Source of the DNA: Anaerolineales bacterium
GTDB taxonomy: Bacteria; Chloroflexota; Anaerolineae; Anaerolineales; Villigracilaceae
Reading direction: 5' to 3'
NCBI GenBank assembly: GCA_014379595.1
Contig: JACMLM010000070.1
Span: 1-52,132 of the forward strand
Length of the DNA: 52,132 nucleotides
The notes beneath the pieces were generated by a model. The model was not told the origin of the DNA, did no database searches, and saw only the letters and a program-made list of their open reading frames with translations. Shown one piece after another: positions 16,646-25,381 of this stretch (within the stretch, counting starts at the first letter, position 1; each line of letters opens with the position of its first letter). The translations under genes and the position numbers were made by a program.

Positions 16646-18052
16646 CTATTTTTTATTCGCTTCAAGCCATTTTTCATAATTTCCGAGCCCATCATAGGCG
16701 GCATACTGATATGAATCCGATAAAGTGGGGTAGTTATACACAGCCTCGATAAACGCGTCAATCGGACCGTTCGCCAACATCACATGCGAAGCGATATGAA
16801 TCAACTCAGAAGCCTGTTCGCCGATGATATGCGTTCCGAGCAGTTTCTTATCTATGGGCGAGAAAACCAGTTTGATCATCCCACCCAGATCACCGATGAT
16901 CTGACCGCGCGCATTCTCTTCATAATATGCACGCCCGATCAGATAGGGAATATTCATCTTTTTGCATTCATCCTCGGTCAGCCCAATGGATGAAAGCTCA
17001 GGAATCGCATAGACTGCTAATGGTAGAAATGGAGCCAGCTTTTCCTTATATTCCAGATCGAATGCATGCACAATTGCGGCCCGCGCCTGTTCCATGGAGG
17101 TGGAAGCCAGGGCAGGAAAACCGATCACATCACCCACAGCGAAAATATTAGAAATGTTGGTCTTAAAATTCTCGTCAACGAGTATCAATCCGCGCTCCCC
17201 CATCTTTATACCAACTTGCTCCAGCCCCAACCCTTCGACATTACTTTGTCTGCCTGCGGCGATCAATGCAACTTCAAAGTCCAGCGAACCGCCTTTTTCA
17301 AGAGTCAGATGAATATGATCACCACGTGGTTCAATTGCAGTCATGCGGTCACCAAAAATGAAATTGAGGCCGAGCTTTGTAAGTTGCTCCATCAAGCGTT
17401 CGGCGATCTCGGAATCAACGAACGACACAATACGTCCACGAGGCTCGATCAATGTGACCTGTATGCCAAGTGCTGTAAAAATGGATGCATATTCAGTGCC
17501 GATCACTCCTCCACCCACAACCACCATTGTTTTGGGAATATGATCCATATTCAGAATGGAATCAGAATCGTAAATCATTTTATGGTCAAAAGGGATTTCG
17601 ATAGGATGATGTGGAGAGGAACCAGTAGCAATCAAAATGATCTCCCCAGATATATCTTTGTCACCATCGGGAGAATTTACATGGACCGTGTGAGCATCTT
17701 TTAGGGAAGCATTTCCGTGAATGACAGAAATATTATGACGCTTAACAGTTTGCTCAATCATCTTCCTTTCATTATCGACTACAGCCCGTTCATGATACAT
17801 AAAGTCCTTGATAGACAAATTTTCCTTGAGCGAATAGTCGATACCGTATAGGCCTCGTTGCTGTAACCCGGAGAAATACAAGGCAGATTCACGAAGTGTT
17901 TTTGATGGAACTGTTCCAGTATTGATCCCTGCCCCTCCCAGATATGGTTCGCGTTCGATCAACGCAACGCGTTTTCCATAATAAGCGGCTTTTGAAGCAC
18001 CTTTTTCCCCTGCTGGTCCGGCACCAATCACAATCAAATCATATTTTTCCAT
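16646..18052 (-). CDS. sthA: Soluble pyridine nucleotide transhydrogenase (Si-specific, SthA-like)
   Basis: 468 aa FAD/NAD(P) flavoprotein of the dihydrolipoamide dehydrogenase superfamily. It shows the FAD-binding GAGPAG (10-15), a second Rossmann motif VVGGGVIGTEYAS near 180, and FAVGDV. The redox CxxxxC of lipoamide dehydrogenase is replaced by GGAGINTGTVPSK (39-51), and the C-terminal His-Glu pair by a YNYPTLSDSYQ segment, both typical of soluble transhydrogenase. It should exchange hydride between NADPH and NAD+. The ATG at 18052 starts MEKYDLI; the open frame to 18241 is non-homologous and would overlap the upstream gene. It follows a DprE1-like gene by 7 bp. Confidence 0.85.
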   Translation of the reverse strand: MEKYDLIVIGAGPAGEKGASKAAYYGKRVALIEREPYLGGAGINTGTVPSKTLRESALYFSGLQQRGLYGIDYSLKENLSIKDFMYHERAVVDNERKMIEQTVKRHNISVIHGNASLKDAHTVHVNSPDGDKDISGEIILIATGSSPHHPIEIPFDHKMIYDSDSILNMDHIPKTMVVVGGGVIGTEYASIFTALGIQVTLIEPRGRIVSFVDSEIAERLMEQLTKLGLNFIFGDRMTAIEPRGDHIHLTLEKGGSLDFEVALIAAGRQSNVEGLGLEQVGIKMGERGLILVDENFKTNISNIFAVGDVIGFPALASTSMEQARAAIVHAFDLEYKEKLAPFLPLAVYAIPELSSIGLTEDECKKMNIPYLIGRAYYEENARGQIIGDLGGMIKLVFSPIDKKLLGTHIIGEQASELIHIASHVMLANGPIDAFIEAVYNYPTLSDSYQYAAYDGLGNYEKWLEANKK

Positions 18053-18059
18053 GACATAG

Positions 18060-19454
18060 TTATCCAAATATTCTTCTATATAAATCGGATTCCAACAAAT
18101 GATGCGGATCGCATCTTTTTTTAAGTTGCTTGAATCTTGCAATTGCTTCTGCGCCCAGAAATGTACGTGCGGTTTCAGCAGATGTTTCGCTATTTTTGGC
18201 AAAATAAAAACGGCCGCCTGCTGCAAGAACAATACGATCAAAATCCTGTAACATCCTGCTTAACGTTGCGCGGTTACGATCTGTCACTTTGAAATCCATT
18301 GCGAGTGAAAAGCCATCCACTGCGTGGGTCAATAAAAATTTGTCAGGACGGTGACGTTTGGTTACACCAAGGTAAGAAGGCAGGCGATTCTTATGTGAAA
18401 GTTTAATGATTTCGGTCCACGCGGCTTCAGCAGTTTCCTTAGGAACAAAAGATTGATATTGGATCAATCCTCCACGCCCGGATGCACGCTCCCAATTGGG
18501 GACATAATCCAACAAAAAGTGAAAGGCTCCATGTGATTGACGAAAGATATGCTTTCGTAATGAAGCGGCATATTTTCCGGTGTTGATTACCCGCCACCCT
18601 GTATTATTCACAAACGGCGACATGAAATAATGCATCATGGACTTGGGGAACACACCAAACATATATGATGAGACAATTTGTTTTTCAAGTTTCATCGTCT
18701 CTTGCGGATTTTGATCTTCGCTTTCGTGCAGATAACGAGCACCGTGGATCTGTCCGCGGCCTAGAGTTTTGCCACCTGCAATGGCGTCCATCCAGCCGAC
18801 AATGTAATCGTAATTAGGAGCATTATCGAGCAAGCTGGTAATGTGTCCGTGTAGATTCTGCACGGGCCACGCGTTCACAGTCATAAGTCCAGAGTGGATG
18901 CGTTTCATTTGTAAAGTGATGGATGTGAATATTCCAAGCATCCCCAATCCGCTGATCATGGCGTAAAACAAATCCGCATTCTTTTTTGGAGAACATGTGA
19001 CTTCCGCGCCTGTGGGCAATACGGACGTGAATTCAAGGACATGTTCGCCAATCGGACCCATCTTGAAATTATTTTTGCCGTGAATGTTCGTGCTGAGGCA
19101 GCCGCCCAAAGTTGTTTTCATAGTGCCAGAAACGACGGGAGGCCACCAACCATCAGGCTCCACCTTTTGCCAAAGCTGTTCAAGGGTGACGCCGGGCTGT
19201 GCTGTGACTTCCCCTGTGGATTTATTCCATCTCGTAATCGCGTTCATGCCGCGCATATCCAAGGCAATACCACCACCATTGAGCGATGCGTCGTTATAAC
19301 TGCGGCCGGCACCACGCGCAGTAACGGTAAGCCCTATTTTCTTTGCGAGATGAAATGTTTCCGAAATTTCTTCAGGGATATTGGTTTTGATCAGATAAGA
19401 TGGGGCACGAAGAGAGTGACCGAAATTTTCAAGTTGAGTAAATTTTTTTTGCAT
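18060..19454 (-). CDS. FAD-dependent oxidase, DprE1-like
   Basis: 464 aa. The N-terminal half is a PCMH/VAO-type FAD domain: ARGAGRSYND (about 46-55), LDMRGMN, and NIHGKNN (about 123-129), where DprE1 has a closely related DIHGKNH. A C-terminal substrate-cap domain follows. DprE1 oxidises decaprenylphospho-ribose at C2. Together with the DprE2-like reductase 27 bp upstream it would epimerise a polyprenyl-phosphate pentose to the arabinose form. No arabinan glycosyltransferase genes are in the window, so the true sugar substrate is uncertain. Alternative: a generic FAD-linked sugar oxidase. Confidence 0.78.
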   Translation of the reverse strand: MQKKFTQLENFGHSLRAPSYLIKTNIPEEISETFHLAKKIGLTVTARGAGRSYNDASLNGGGIALDMRGMNAITRWNKSTGEVTAQPGVTLEQLWQKVEPDGWWPPVVSGTMKTTLGGCLSTNIHGKNNFKMGPIGEHVLEFTSVLPTGAEVTCSPKKNADLFYAMISGLGMLGIFTSITLQMKRIHSGLMTVNAWPVQNLHGHITSLLDNAPNYDYIVGWMDAIAGGKTLGRGQIHGARYLHESEDQNPQETMKLEKQIVSSYMFGVFPKSMMHYFMSPFVNNTGWRVINTGKYAASLRKHIFRQSHGAFHFLLDYVPNWERASGRGGLIQYQSFVPKETAEAAWTEIIKLSHKNRLPSYLGVTKRHRPDKFLLTHAVDGFSLAMDFKVTDRNRATLSRMLQDFDRIVLAAGGRFYFAKNSETSAETARTFLGAEAIARFKQLKKRCDPHHLLESDLYRRIFG

Positions 19455-19481
19455 GGAATGACAACAGAAAGCGAAAGATTT

Positions 19482-20270
19482 CTAAAAAGACATACGACGG
19501 AAGATAACCGATGGTATATATTGAATGACGAGCATGATCCAGCGCCAAATGGATGCGGTGTAGATCAACTGCTTGCGCTTGCTCATGGCTTTATAGATAT
19601 CGTCTGCAGCTTTTTCAGGCTCGATTGCAAAAGGTGTTGAACCTTGTGCAGCTTTCATCATTTCGGTTTTGACAAAACCGGGTTTTACAGTTAATACATT
19701 CACACCGTGACGCGTAAGTCTGTTACGAAGCGCTTCAAGATATGTGGTGAGCGCCGCTTTAGATGTGTTGTAACCGGGGTTACCAATACGCCCTCTGTCA
19801 CCCGCCACGGAAGAGATTCCGACGATTTGTCCCGCTTTTGCATTTTGAAACATCTCTGACACAGGGTTGAGCCAGGCCATTGCACCAATGACATTCACTT
19901 CGATCATCTGGCGGTCACCCTCAAAGTTATAGTTATTCAAACCAGGCGGAAAGTTTACGCCTGCCATGAAAACAACCAGATCGAGTCCACCCAGGTCTGC
20001 AACGATCTTTGAAAGCAGTGCAGGAACTTCAGCATAATTTGATACATCATGCACATACGCAAGTGTACGAGTATCATTCACAGAAGAATTGATCTCCGTG
20101 GACAAAGCATTAAGCTTATCTTTACTACGTGCGACCAACGCCAGTGTATATCCTTCTTTTGCAAGTTTACGGGCAAGAGCAGCGCCGATGCCATCAGATG
20201 CGCCAACGATGATGCCCCGTCGGCGTGGATTCAGTGGTGTTGCTTGAGCAGGTTTGGGTGAGTCAGACAC
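19482..20270 (-). CDS. Short-chain dehydrogenase, DprE2-like
   Basis: 262 aa SDR with the NAD(P)-binding GASDGIGAALA near residue 23, the active-site SSVAG and YNTSK, and a hydrophobic C-terminal tail (WRWIMLVIQYIPSVIFRRMSF) of the type seen in DprE2. The start codon is GTG at 20270 with AGGGA upstream. It is directly followed by the DprE1-like oxidase, the same gene order and partner as in mycobacterial decaprenylphosphoryl-arabinose synthesis. The tail suggests membrane association next to a polyprenyl substrate. An ordinary SDR is the alternative. Confidence 0.75.
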   Translation of the reverse strand: MSDSPKPAQATPLNPRRRGIIVGASDGIGAALARKLAKEGYTLALVARSKDKLNALSTEINSSVNDTRTLAYVHDVSNYAEVPALLSKIVADLGGLDLVVFMAGVNFPPGLNNYNFEGDRQMIEVNVIGAMAWLNPVSEMFQNAKAGQIVGISSVAGDRGRIGNPGYNTSKAALTTYLEALRNRLTRHGVNVLTVKPGFVKTEMMKAAQGSTPFAIEPEKAADDIYKAMSKRKQLIYTASIWRWIMLVIQYIPSVIFRRMSF

Positions 20271-20336
20271 GTGAGTCCCTTAAAAAAAGAATTTGAATGT
20301 CATTCTAACACAGTCAAATTATGAAGAAAATAGCCG

Positions 20337-20413
20337 TATAATGAGTTACCTCTCTCTGTAATAGTACAAATAGAGAGTTGCTTCTTGTCAAATGATATGA
20401 TAAAAAGGCTCAT
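20337..20413 (+). promoter_or_regulatory. Promoter and hairpin leader of the GAF-GGDEF gene
   Basis: TATAAT at 20337-20342 would start a leader of about 65 nt before the ATG at 20414. The leader can pair CTCTCT (20350-20355) with AGAGAG (20372-20377). AAGG precedes the ATG. No -35 consensus is evident, and the hairpin does not match a riboswitch I recognise. Confidence 0.4.
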
Positions 20414-21676
20414 ATGAAAGATAAAAATGAGGATCAAGGCGGCGTTTTTCAGCGTGCCTGGGAAATTATCATTAATGATACTTCTATCCCATCTCAAGAA
20501 AAAAAAGGGGTCTTAAAATTGATTCAGGTGCTAATTGAGGCCGCTGAATCATCCCCCTATCCACGCGAAAAAGACAATCAAGTTAAAACTTTTACTCAAG
20601 AGATCATTTCCAAGCACTCATTGATGACCTTGGTGAAACAACAAGCCGATGAACTGGATGCTTTGAAAAATCTGAGTCTTAACCTGACGTCCAGTCTTAA
20701 TCAACAAACTGTGTTGGATGCAGTTGTAAATGAAGCTATGAGGCTGGTAAAGAATGCGCGTGCGGTGCATATTTTTTTATACGTGCATGGGACGCTGAAT
20801 TTTGGAGCATCACTTAGTTCCGATGGATCGAGAAACAAACCTCTTGCCATGCCGCGCAAGGAAGGCCTCACTTATTCTGTAGCAAACAGCAGAAAACAGA
20901 TCATTATCGAAGATATGGCAAGCCATTCAATTTACAAGGGTTTGGATAGAAATTGGATGGGCTCGGTTATCGGGGCACCATTGATGTTTAACAATAATAT
21001 TGTCGGCGTTATGAACCTTTCACGGTCTACAGTTGGAGGTTTTTCGCGCGCTGAACTGCGGTTGATCGGGCTGCTTGCAGACCAGGCTGCTGTTGCAATA
21101 TCCAATGCAAGCATTTATAAACAGATGACTGAGCAAGCCAACACAGACAGTGTTACGGGGCTTCCCAACCGCCGTGCCTTAGACGAACGACTTGAAGAAG
21201 ATATACGCCACGCGAAGCGGATGAGTTCCAATTTCTCGGTTGTCATGATGGACCTGGATGGATTTAAGAATGTAAATGATACACACGGACATGTCATTGG
21301 TGATGAAGTCTTGCATTCACTTTTCAACTATCTGGCCGAAAATATCCGCCCAACAGATTTTCTTGCACGCTATGGCGGCGATGAACTGACTCTGATCATA
21401 CGCGAGGCTGATCAAGCCGTTGCTGAAATAGTTACCCAAAAGATCATAGATCTGGTCAAGGAATACGACCCTCCCATTCCAGGAAATAAGCATATCAAAT
21501 TGGGCATCACAGCTGGCATCGCCATCTATCCACTCCATTCAAAGAATGCAGGCGATCTTTTGCGTGCAGCCGATGCGGCTTTATATCAAGCCAAGAAACA
21601 TCATCGTGGTTCGTTCAGTATTGCAAAAGGAGCCACAGGCGAATTGCACCCGATCACACTTCCGCGAAAAAAATAA
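20414..21676 (+). CDS. GAF-domain diguanylate cyclase
   Basis: 420 aa, soluble. An N-terminal helical region (about 1-85) is followed by a GAF domain (about 90-235) and a GGDEF domain (about 240-405). The active site reads GGDEL at 321-325, a mild variant of GGDEF. RPTD lies five residues before it, a probable inhibitory I-site. Predicted to make c-di-GMP in response to a ligand or redox signal bound by GAF. The effect of Leu for Phe is unknown, but the Gly-Gly-Asp-Glu core is intact. It is followed by a hairpin and then a lipid kinase gene on the same strand. Confidence 0.9.
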   Translation: MKDKNEDQGGVFQRAWEIIINDTSIPSQEKKGVLKLIQVLIEAAESSPYPREKDNQVKTFTQEIISKHSLMTLVKQQADELDALKNLSLNLTSSLNQQTVLDAVVNEAMRLVKNARAVHIFLYVHGTLNFGASLSSDGSRNKPLAMPRKEGLTYSVANSRKQIIIEDMASHSIYKGLDRNWMGSVIGAPLMFNNNIVGVMNLSRSTVGGFSRAELRLIGLLADQAAVAISNASIYKQMTEQANTDSVTGLPNRRALDERLEEDIRHAKRMSSNFSVVMMDLDGFKNVNDTHGHVIGDEVLHSLFNYLAENIRPTDFLARYGGDELTLIIREADQAVAEIVTQKIIDLVKEYDPPIPGNKHIKLGITAGIAIYPLHSKNAGDLLRAADAALYQAKKHHRGSFSIAKGATGELHPITLPRKK

Positions 21677-21684
21677 AGCATCAC

Positions 21685-21714
21685 AACAATGCTGCAAGAT
21701 TGAAGCATTGTTTG
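21685..21714 (+). terminator. Possible terminator after the GAF-GGDEF gene
   Basis: AACAATGCT (21685-21693) pairs perfectly with AGCATTGTT (21704-21712), loop 10 nt. The T-tract is short (TTT), so it may only attenuate. Confidence 0.5.
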
Positions 21715-21771
21715 TAACCAAATAGACATTCATGGGGTTGTATCAATACAAATCCAAATTCGGGAGCCAAC

Positions 21772-22695
21772 ATGCCTCGTAAAGTAAAGCTTATTCTTAA
21801 TCCAATGGCAGATATGGGACGTGCGTGGAAAACCGCCAATGACCTGCGCCCCATAGCACAAGAATTCAAAGGTGAGTTGACTTGGAGCGGAACAGTTTAT
21901 CCAACACACGCAATTGAACTTGCCAAACAAGCGGCAGAAGAAGGTTGTGACCTGGTCATTGCCATGGGTGGAGACGGTACGGCTCACGAAGTAATGAATG
22001 GCCTTATGCAAATTCCAGAAAACAAACGCCCGATCATGGGTATTGTACCGATCGGTTCAGGAAATGATTTTGCATATTCCATGGGGATCACACAAAAATC
22101 AGCACATGCTCTTGCACACGCACTCAAAGCGGAAAATATTAAATCTGTAGATATAGGCGTAATGACCGATGAACATGGTCGCAAGGAATATTTCGATAAC
22201 ACGGTCGGTATCGGCTTCGACGCCATTGTTACTATTCGTTCGCATAAACTGCCTATTGTCAAAGGTTTCCTCATGTATCTTACAGCGGTGATTCAAACGA
22301 TCTTCCTGAATCATCATCCCGCCAAAGTGCAAATAGAAACTGAAACTGAAAAATGGGAGGATCAAGTTTTGATGGTCACATTATGCAACGGTCCACGTGA
22401 AGGCGGGGGCTTTATGCTTTCTCCTGATTCAAAAAACGACGATGGCAAAATGGAATTTCTCACCGTTAAAAAAGTTTCACGTGCCACAATGTTTCGCCTC
22501 GTGCCTGAATTTATGAATGGCACTCACAGGCGCTTCAAACAGATACGCATGGGTGAATTCAAAAAATTTAATCTCACATCTGATATTCCACTTTATATTC
22601 ATGCAGATGGCGAAATCTTTACAACTTTTGGAAGTAATTTGAAAAGAGTAACCTTTGAAATTTTGCCACAGGCATTGAGAGTCGTTAAAGGGTAA
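21772..22695 (+). CDS. Diacylglycerol kinase family lipid kinase (YegS/DgkB-like)
   Basis: 307 aa. The catalytic N-terminal domain carries KLILNPMAD, the nucleotide-binding GGDGT (66-70) and GSGNDFA (95-101), and a C-terminal beta-rich domain follows, as in DagK/YegS proteins. It should phosphorylate a lipid hydroxyl (diacylglycerol or a related lipid) with ATP at the cytoplasmic membrane face. GGGAG precedes the ATG. It lies about 95 bp after a diguanylate cyclase gene and before a palindromic spacer. Confidence 0.9.
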   Translation: MPRKVKLILNPMADMGRAWKTANDLRPIAQEFKGELTWSGTVYPTHAIELAKQAAEEGCDLVIAMGGDGTAHEVMNGLMQIPENKRPIMGIVPIGSGNDFAYSMGITQKSAHALAHALKAENIKSVDIGVMTDEHGRKEYFDNTVGIGFDAIVTIRSHKLPIVKGFLMYLTAVIQTIFLNHHPAKVQIETETEKWEDQVLMVTLCNGPREGGGFMLSPDSKNDDGKMEFLTVKKVSRATMFRLVPEFMNGTHRRFKQIRMGEFKKFNLTSDIPLYIHADGEIFTTFGSNLKRVTFEILPQALRVVKG

Positions 22696-22715
22696 AACAT
22701 AAATAAGTAGACACG

Positions 22716-22760
22716 TAAACAGGTAGACAGGTACAATACGCGTACTTGTTTACCTGTTTA
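22716..22760. repeat. Imperfect palindrome between lipid kinase and XPB-N-like genes
   Basis: TAAACAGGTA (22716-22725) is the exact complement of TACCTGTTTA (22751-22760). Inside, GTAC (22731-22734) pairs with GTAC (22742-22745). It sits immediately before a possible TATACC -10 box (22765-22770) that is 6 nt from the ATG at 22777, so it may be an operator or part of a dispersed repeat. Confidence 0.5.
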
Positions 22761-22776
22761 TATTTATACCCATCCC

Positions 22777-24405
22777 ATGCCTGATCTTTATCACACTCTT
22801 CTCAAATACGATATCGGACATCTTCGCATCATCGCAGAATCATGGGGACTCGAATTAGAGTCGAACGACGTGAATTCTGCCAGCGAAGAACTCGTCGCAT
22901 CTGTTCTGGACCCTGAACCTGTTCGCGAAACAATAGACATTCTCTCCGCCGATTCACGTGCCGCATTAAATTCGCTGATCGGGTCAAACGGCAAAGTGGA
23001 ATGGGTGAAATTTACACGCCAGTTCGGTGACATCCGCGAGATGGGAGAAGCTAAACGTGACCGTGAACGCCCGCATCTCAAACCCATTTCATCCACGGAG
23101 ACTCTTTTCTATCACGGTCTGCTTGCCAAAGCCTTCTTTGATACAGATAAAGGCGCGCAGGAATTTGCATATATTCCCGAAGACTTGTTTGAATTAATTA
23201 AACTGGAAACGCAGGAAGAATCATTTGAAGAAAAGGGAGAACCATTAGGACGCCCTGCGACTCCAGTTGAAAAATCATTTGAGATTCCTGCATCAGACCG
23301 TGTACTTGATGACGCTACAACATTGCTCGCTGCGTTACGTGTGGGTAATATGGAGTCCGACAGCTCACCTGCCCTGCGGGTGCTGTCGAAGCAGGAGCAA
23401 GCTCCTGCACTCCAAATTTTATTAACAACAGCAGGGATACTTAAAAAAGGTGAGCCACAGGCAGAGAAAGTGAAATCCTTTCTAGAAGCTTCTCGAACAG
23501 ATGCATTGGAATTAATAATAAAAGCCTGGCAATCTTCACACACATTTGATGAATTACGTTTAATACCGAACATCATTTGTGAAGGCGAGTGGAAGAATCA
23601 ACCACTTATCACGCGCGAATTCCTGCTTAATTTAGTGGATGCGATTCCATCAGGCAAATGGTGGAGCATTCCTGCGTTTATTCGTACCATCAAGGAAAAA
23701 TTTCCAGATTATCAACGCCCTGCAGGTGACTATGACTCATGGTTCATTAAACGTGAATCTGATGGACAGTATCTGCGTGGGTTTGCATATTGGGATCAAG
23801 TAGATGGTGCGTTGGTCAAGTACTTCATCCAAACTTTACACTGGCTCGGCATGGTAGATCTGGCTTCGCCTGAAGATGGAAAAGATACAACAGCGTTTCG
23901 AGTGAACGGGTTGAAAGATCAAAGTTCAAAGGTTGAAGGAAAGATCGTTGTTTCTTCTAATGGAAAGATTACAGTATCCAGATTCTTTTCCAGAGCTGTA
24001 CGGTATCAAATATCACGCTTCTGTGAATGGGAAAATGAGTACCCAGACGAATATAAATATCAAGTCACTGCACAATCGCTGACCCACGCTAAAGAGCAGG
24101 GATTGAAAGCCGAGCAGTTGCTGGCATTGCTGGTTAAATATACAAATGGGACTGTCCCGCCTGCTTTGGTGAAAGCACTCAAACAATGGGAAGCGCACGG
24201 CACGGAGGCTCGGGTGGAGAGTCTGCTTGTGCTAAGAGTGAGCAAGCCTGAGATTATGGAAGAGATACGTAAGTCGAGAGCGGGGAAATTTTTGGGCGAA
24301 ATGTTAAGCCCCACTGCAATCGTTGTCAAAAGCGGAGCCATCCAAAAAGTGATGGATGCTTTAATGGAATTGGGGGTAATGGGTGATGTACAGATCAACG
24401 AATAA
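22777..24405 (+). CDS. XPB/Ssl2 N-terminal-domain (helicase-associated) protein without helicase core
   Basis: 542 aa, predicted soluble. The N-terminal half repeats short helical units (DSRAALNSLIGSNG-type winged-helix-like segments). The C-terminal part (NGKITVSRFFSRAVRYQISRF, then TYR-like and LLALLVKYTNGTVPPALVKAL segments) resembles the helicase-associated/XPB N-terminal domain (PF13625). I recall such stand-alone proteins from actinobacteria and Chloroflexota. There are no Walker motifs. Likely DNA-binding; role unknown. A palindromic repeat at 23352-23413 is translated in frame into about 20 residues (193-212), which probably form a surface loop. Confidence 0.6.
   Translation: MPDLYHTLLKYDIGHLRIIAESWGLELESNDVNSASEELVASVLDPEPVRETIDILSADSRAALNSLIGSNGKVEWVKFTRQFGDIREMGEAKRDRERPHLKPISSTETLFYHGLLAKAFFDTDKGAQEFAYIPEDLFELIKLETQEESFEEKGEPLGRPATPVEKSFEIPASDRVLDDATTLLAALRVGNMESDSSPALRVLSKQEQAPALQILLTTAGILKKGEPQAEKVKSFLEASRTDALELIIKAWQSSHTFDELRLIPNIICEGEWKNQPLITREFLLNLVDAIPSGKWWSIPAFIRTIKEKFPDYQRPAGDYDSWFIKRESDGQYLRGFAYWDQVDGALVKYFIQTLHWLGMVDLASPEDGKDTTAFRVNGLKDQSSKVEGKIVVSSNGKITVSRFFSRAVRYQISRFCEWENEYPDEYKYQVTAQSLTHAKEQGLKAEQLLALLVKYTNGTVPPALVKALKQWEAHGTEARVESLLVLRVSKPEIMEEIRKSRAGKFLGEMLSPTAIVVKSGAIQKVMDALMELGVMGDVQINE
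23352..23413. repeat. Cruciform-like repeat translated within the XPB-N-like gene
   Basis: GGAGT (23352-23356) pairs with ACTCC (23409-23413). Inside it, GACAGC pairs with GCTGTC, and GCAGGAGC (23391-23398) pairs with GCTCCTGC (23401-23408) across an AA centre. The reading frame is preserved. The density of perfect dyads in 62 bp is far above the surrounding coding sequence. Confidence 0.65.
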
Positions 24406-24493
24406 ATGATTTTCCCTTGCCATTAAATTGAATGCCTGTTCTAATTGATGTCCGAAAATATTTTGATATTCTTTTCAGACAAAGAGGAGACTT

Positions 24494-25339
24494 ATGAAAT
24501 CACAGGCAAAGAAGGTTGCAGTGGTCACAGGGGCAAGCAGAGGAGTCGGAAAAGGAGTTGCATTTGGACTAGGCGAAGCAGGTGCAACAGTTTATGTTAC
24601 GGGACGAACAACGAAAAATAAAACCGATGTAGAAAAGTTGGGTGGAACGGTTTATCAAACAGCTGAAGAAGTAACGAATATGGGCGGGAAAGGAATCGCG
24701 GTCCCATGTGATCATCGCGAAGATGAACAAACAGAAAAAGTTTTTAAACAAGTCACGAAAGTAAGTAAACGAATTGACATTTTGGTGAACAACGCCTGGG
24801 GCGGATATGAAAATATGATCGAAGGCAAACGTCTTACATACTTCAAGCCGTTTTGGGAGCAGCCATTTTGGAGATGGGACGCCATGTTCGATTCAGGCGT
24901 GCGCGCGGCTTACACATCTTCTGCATTTGCAGCCCGTATGATGACTAGGAAGAAAAGCGGCTTGATCGTGAACATTTCTTTTTGGTCTGCTCAAGTATAT
25001 TTGGGTAACTCGCAATATGGTGCATCCAAAGCTGCGGTGGATAAGTTAACTGAATATATGGCACGTGAGTTGAAAAAATATAAAGTAGCAGTTGTGTCAC
25101 TGTACCCAGGTTTGGTGCGGACTGAAAGCATCATGCGAAATGCAAAACATTTTGATATGAGCAACTCAGAGTCGCCGCAGTTTATTGGCCGAGTGGTTGC
25201 GGCGTTGGCAAATGATCCAAACATCATGAAGAAAAGCGGAAAAGTTTTGGTGGCCGCGCAGGAAGCACTGGAATATGGGGTCAAGGATATTGATGGCAAG
25301 CAGCCTAGACCTTTGACGATCAAAGACTTTAAGTCGTAG
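24494..25339 (+). CDS. Short-chain dehydrogenase/reductase (DHRS1-like)
   Basis: 281 aa SDR. It has the cofactor motif TGASRGVGKG near residue 13, NNAWGG in the place of NNAG, and the active-site YGASK. A long loop (GKRLTYFKPFWEQPFWRWDAMFD) after NNAWGG is typical of the DHRS1-like group. GAGGAG lies before the ATG. Substrate is unknown. It lies 42 bp upstream of the glycine C-acetyltransferase gene, with a TATAAT at 25346-25351 between them, so the next gene may have its own promoter. It is not a threonine dehydrogenase by motif, although that is the classical partner of kbl. Confidence 0.82.
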   Translation: MKSQAKKVAVVTGASRGVGKGVAFGLGEAGATVYVTGRTTKNKTDVEKLGGTVYQTAEEVTNMGGKGIAVPCDHREDEQTEKVFKQVTKVSKRIDILVNNAWGGYENMIEGKRLTYFKPFWEQPFWRWDAMFDSGVRAAYTSSAFAARMMTRKKSGLIVNISFWSAQVYLGNSQYGASKAAVDKLTEYMARELKKYKVAVVSLYPGLVRTESIMRNAKHFDMSNSESPQFIGRVVAALANDPNIMKKSGKVLVAAQEALEYGVKDIDGKQPRPLTIKDFKS

Positions 25340-25381
25340 CATTGTTATAATAAAAAATCAAAATAACAAAACGGAGTTCCC

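Noticed and set aside
17066-17704. Plus-strand frame opposite the transhydrogenase gene
   Set aside because: It is antisense to the conserved FAD/NAD domains of the transhydrogenase and has no recognisable protein features.
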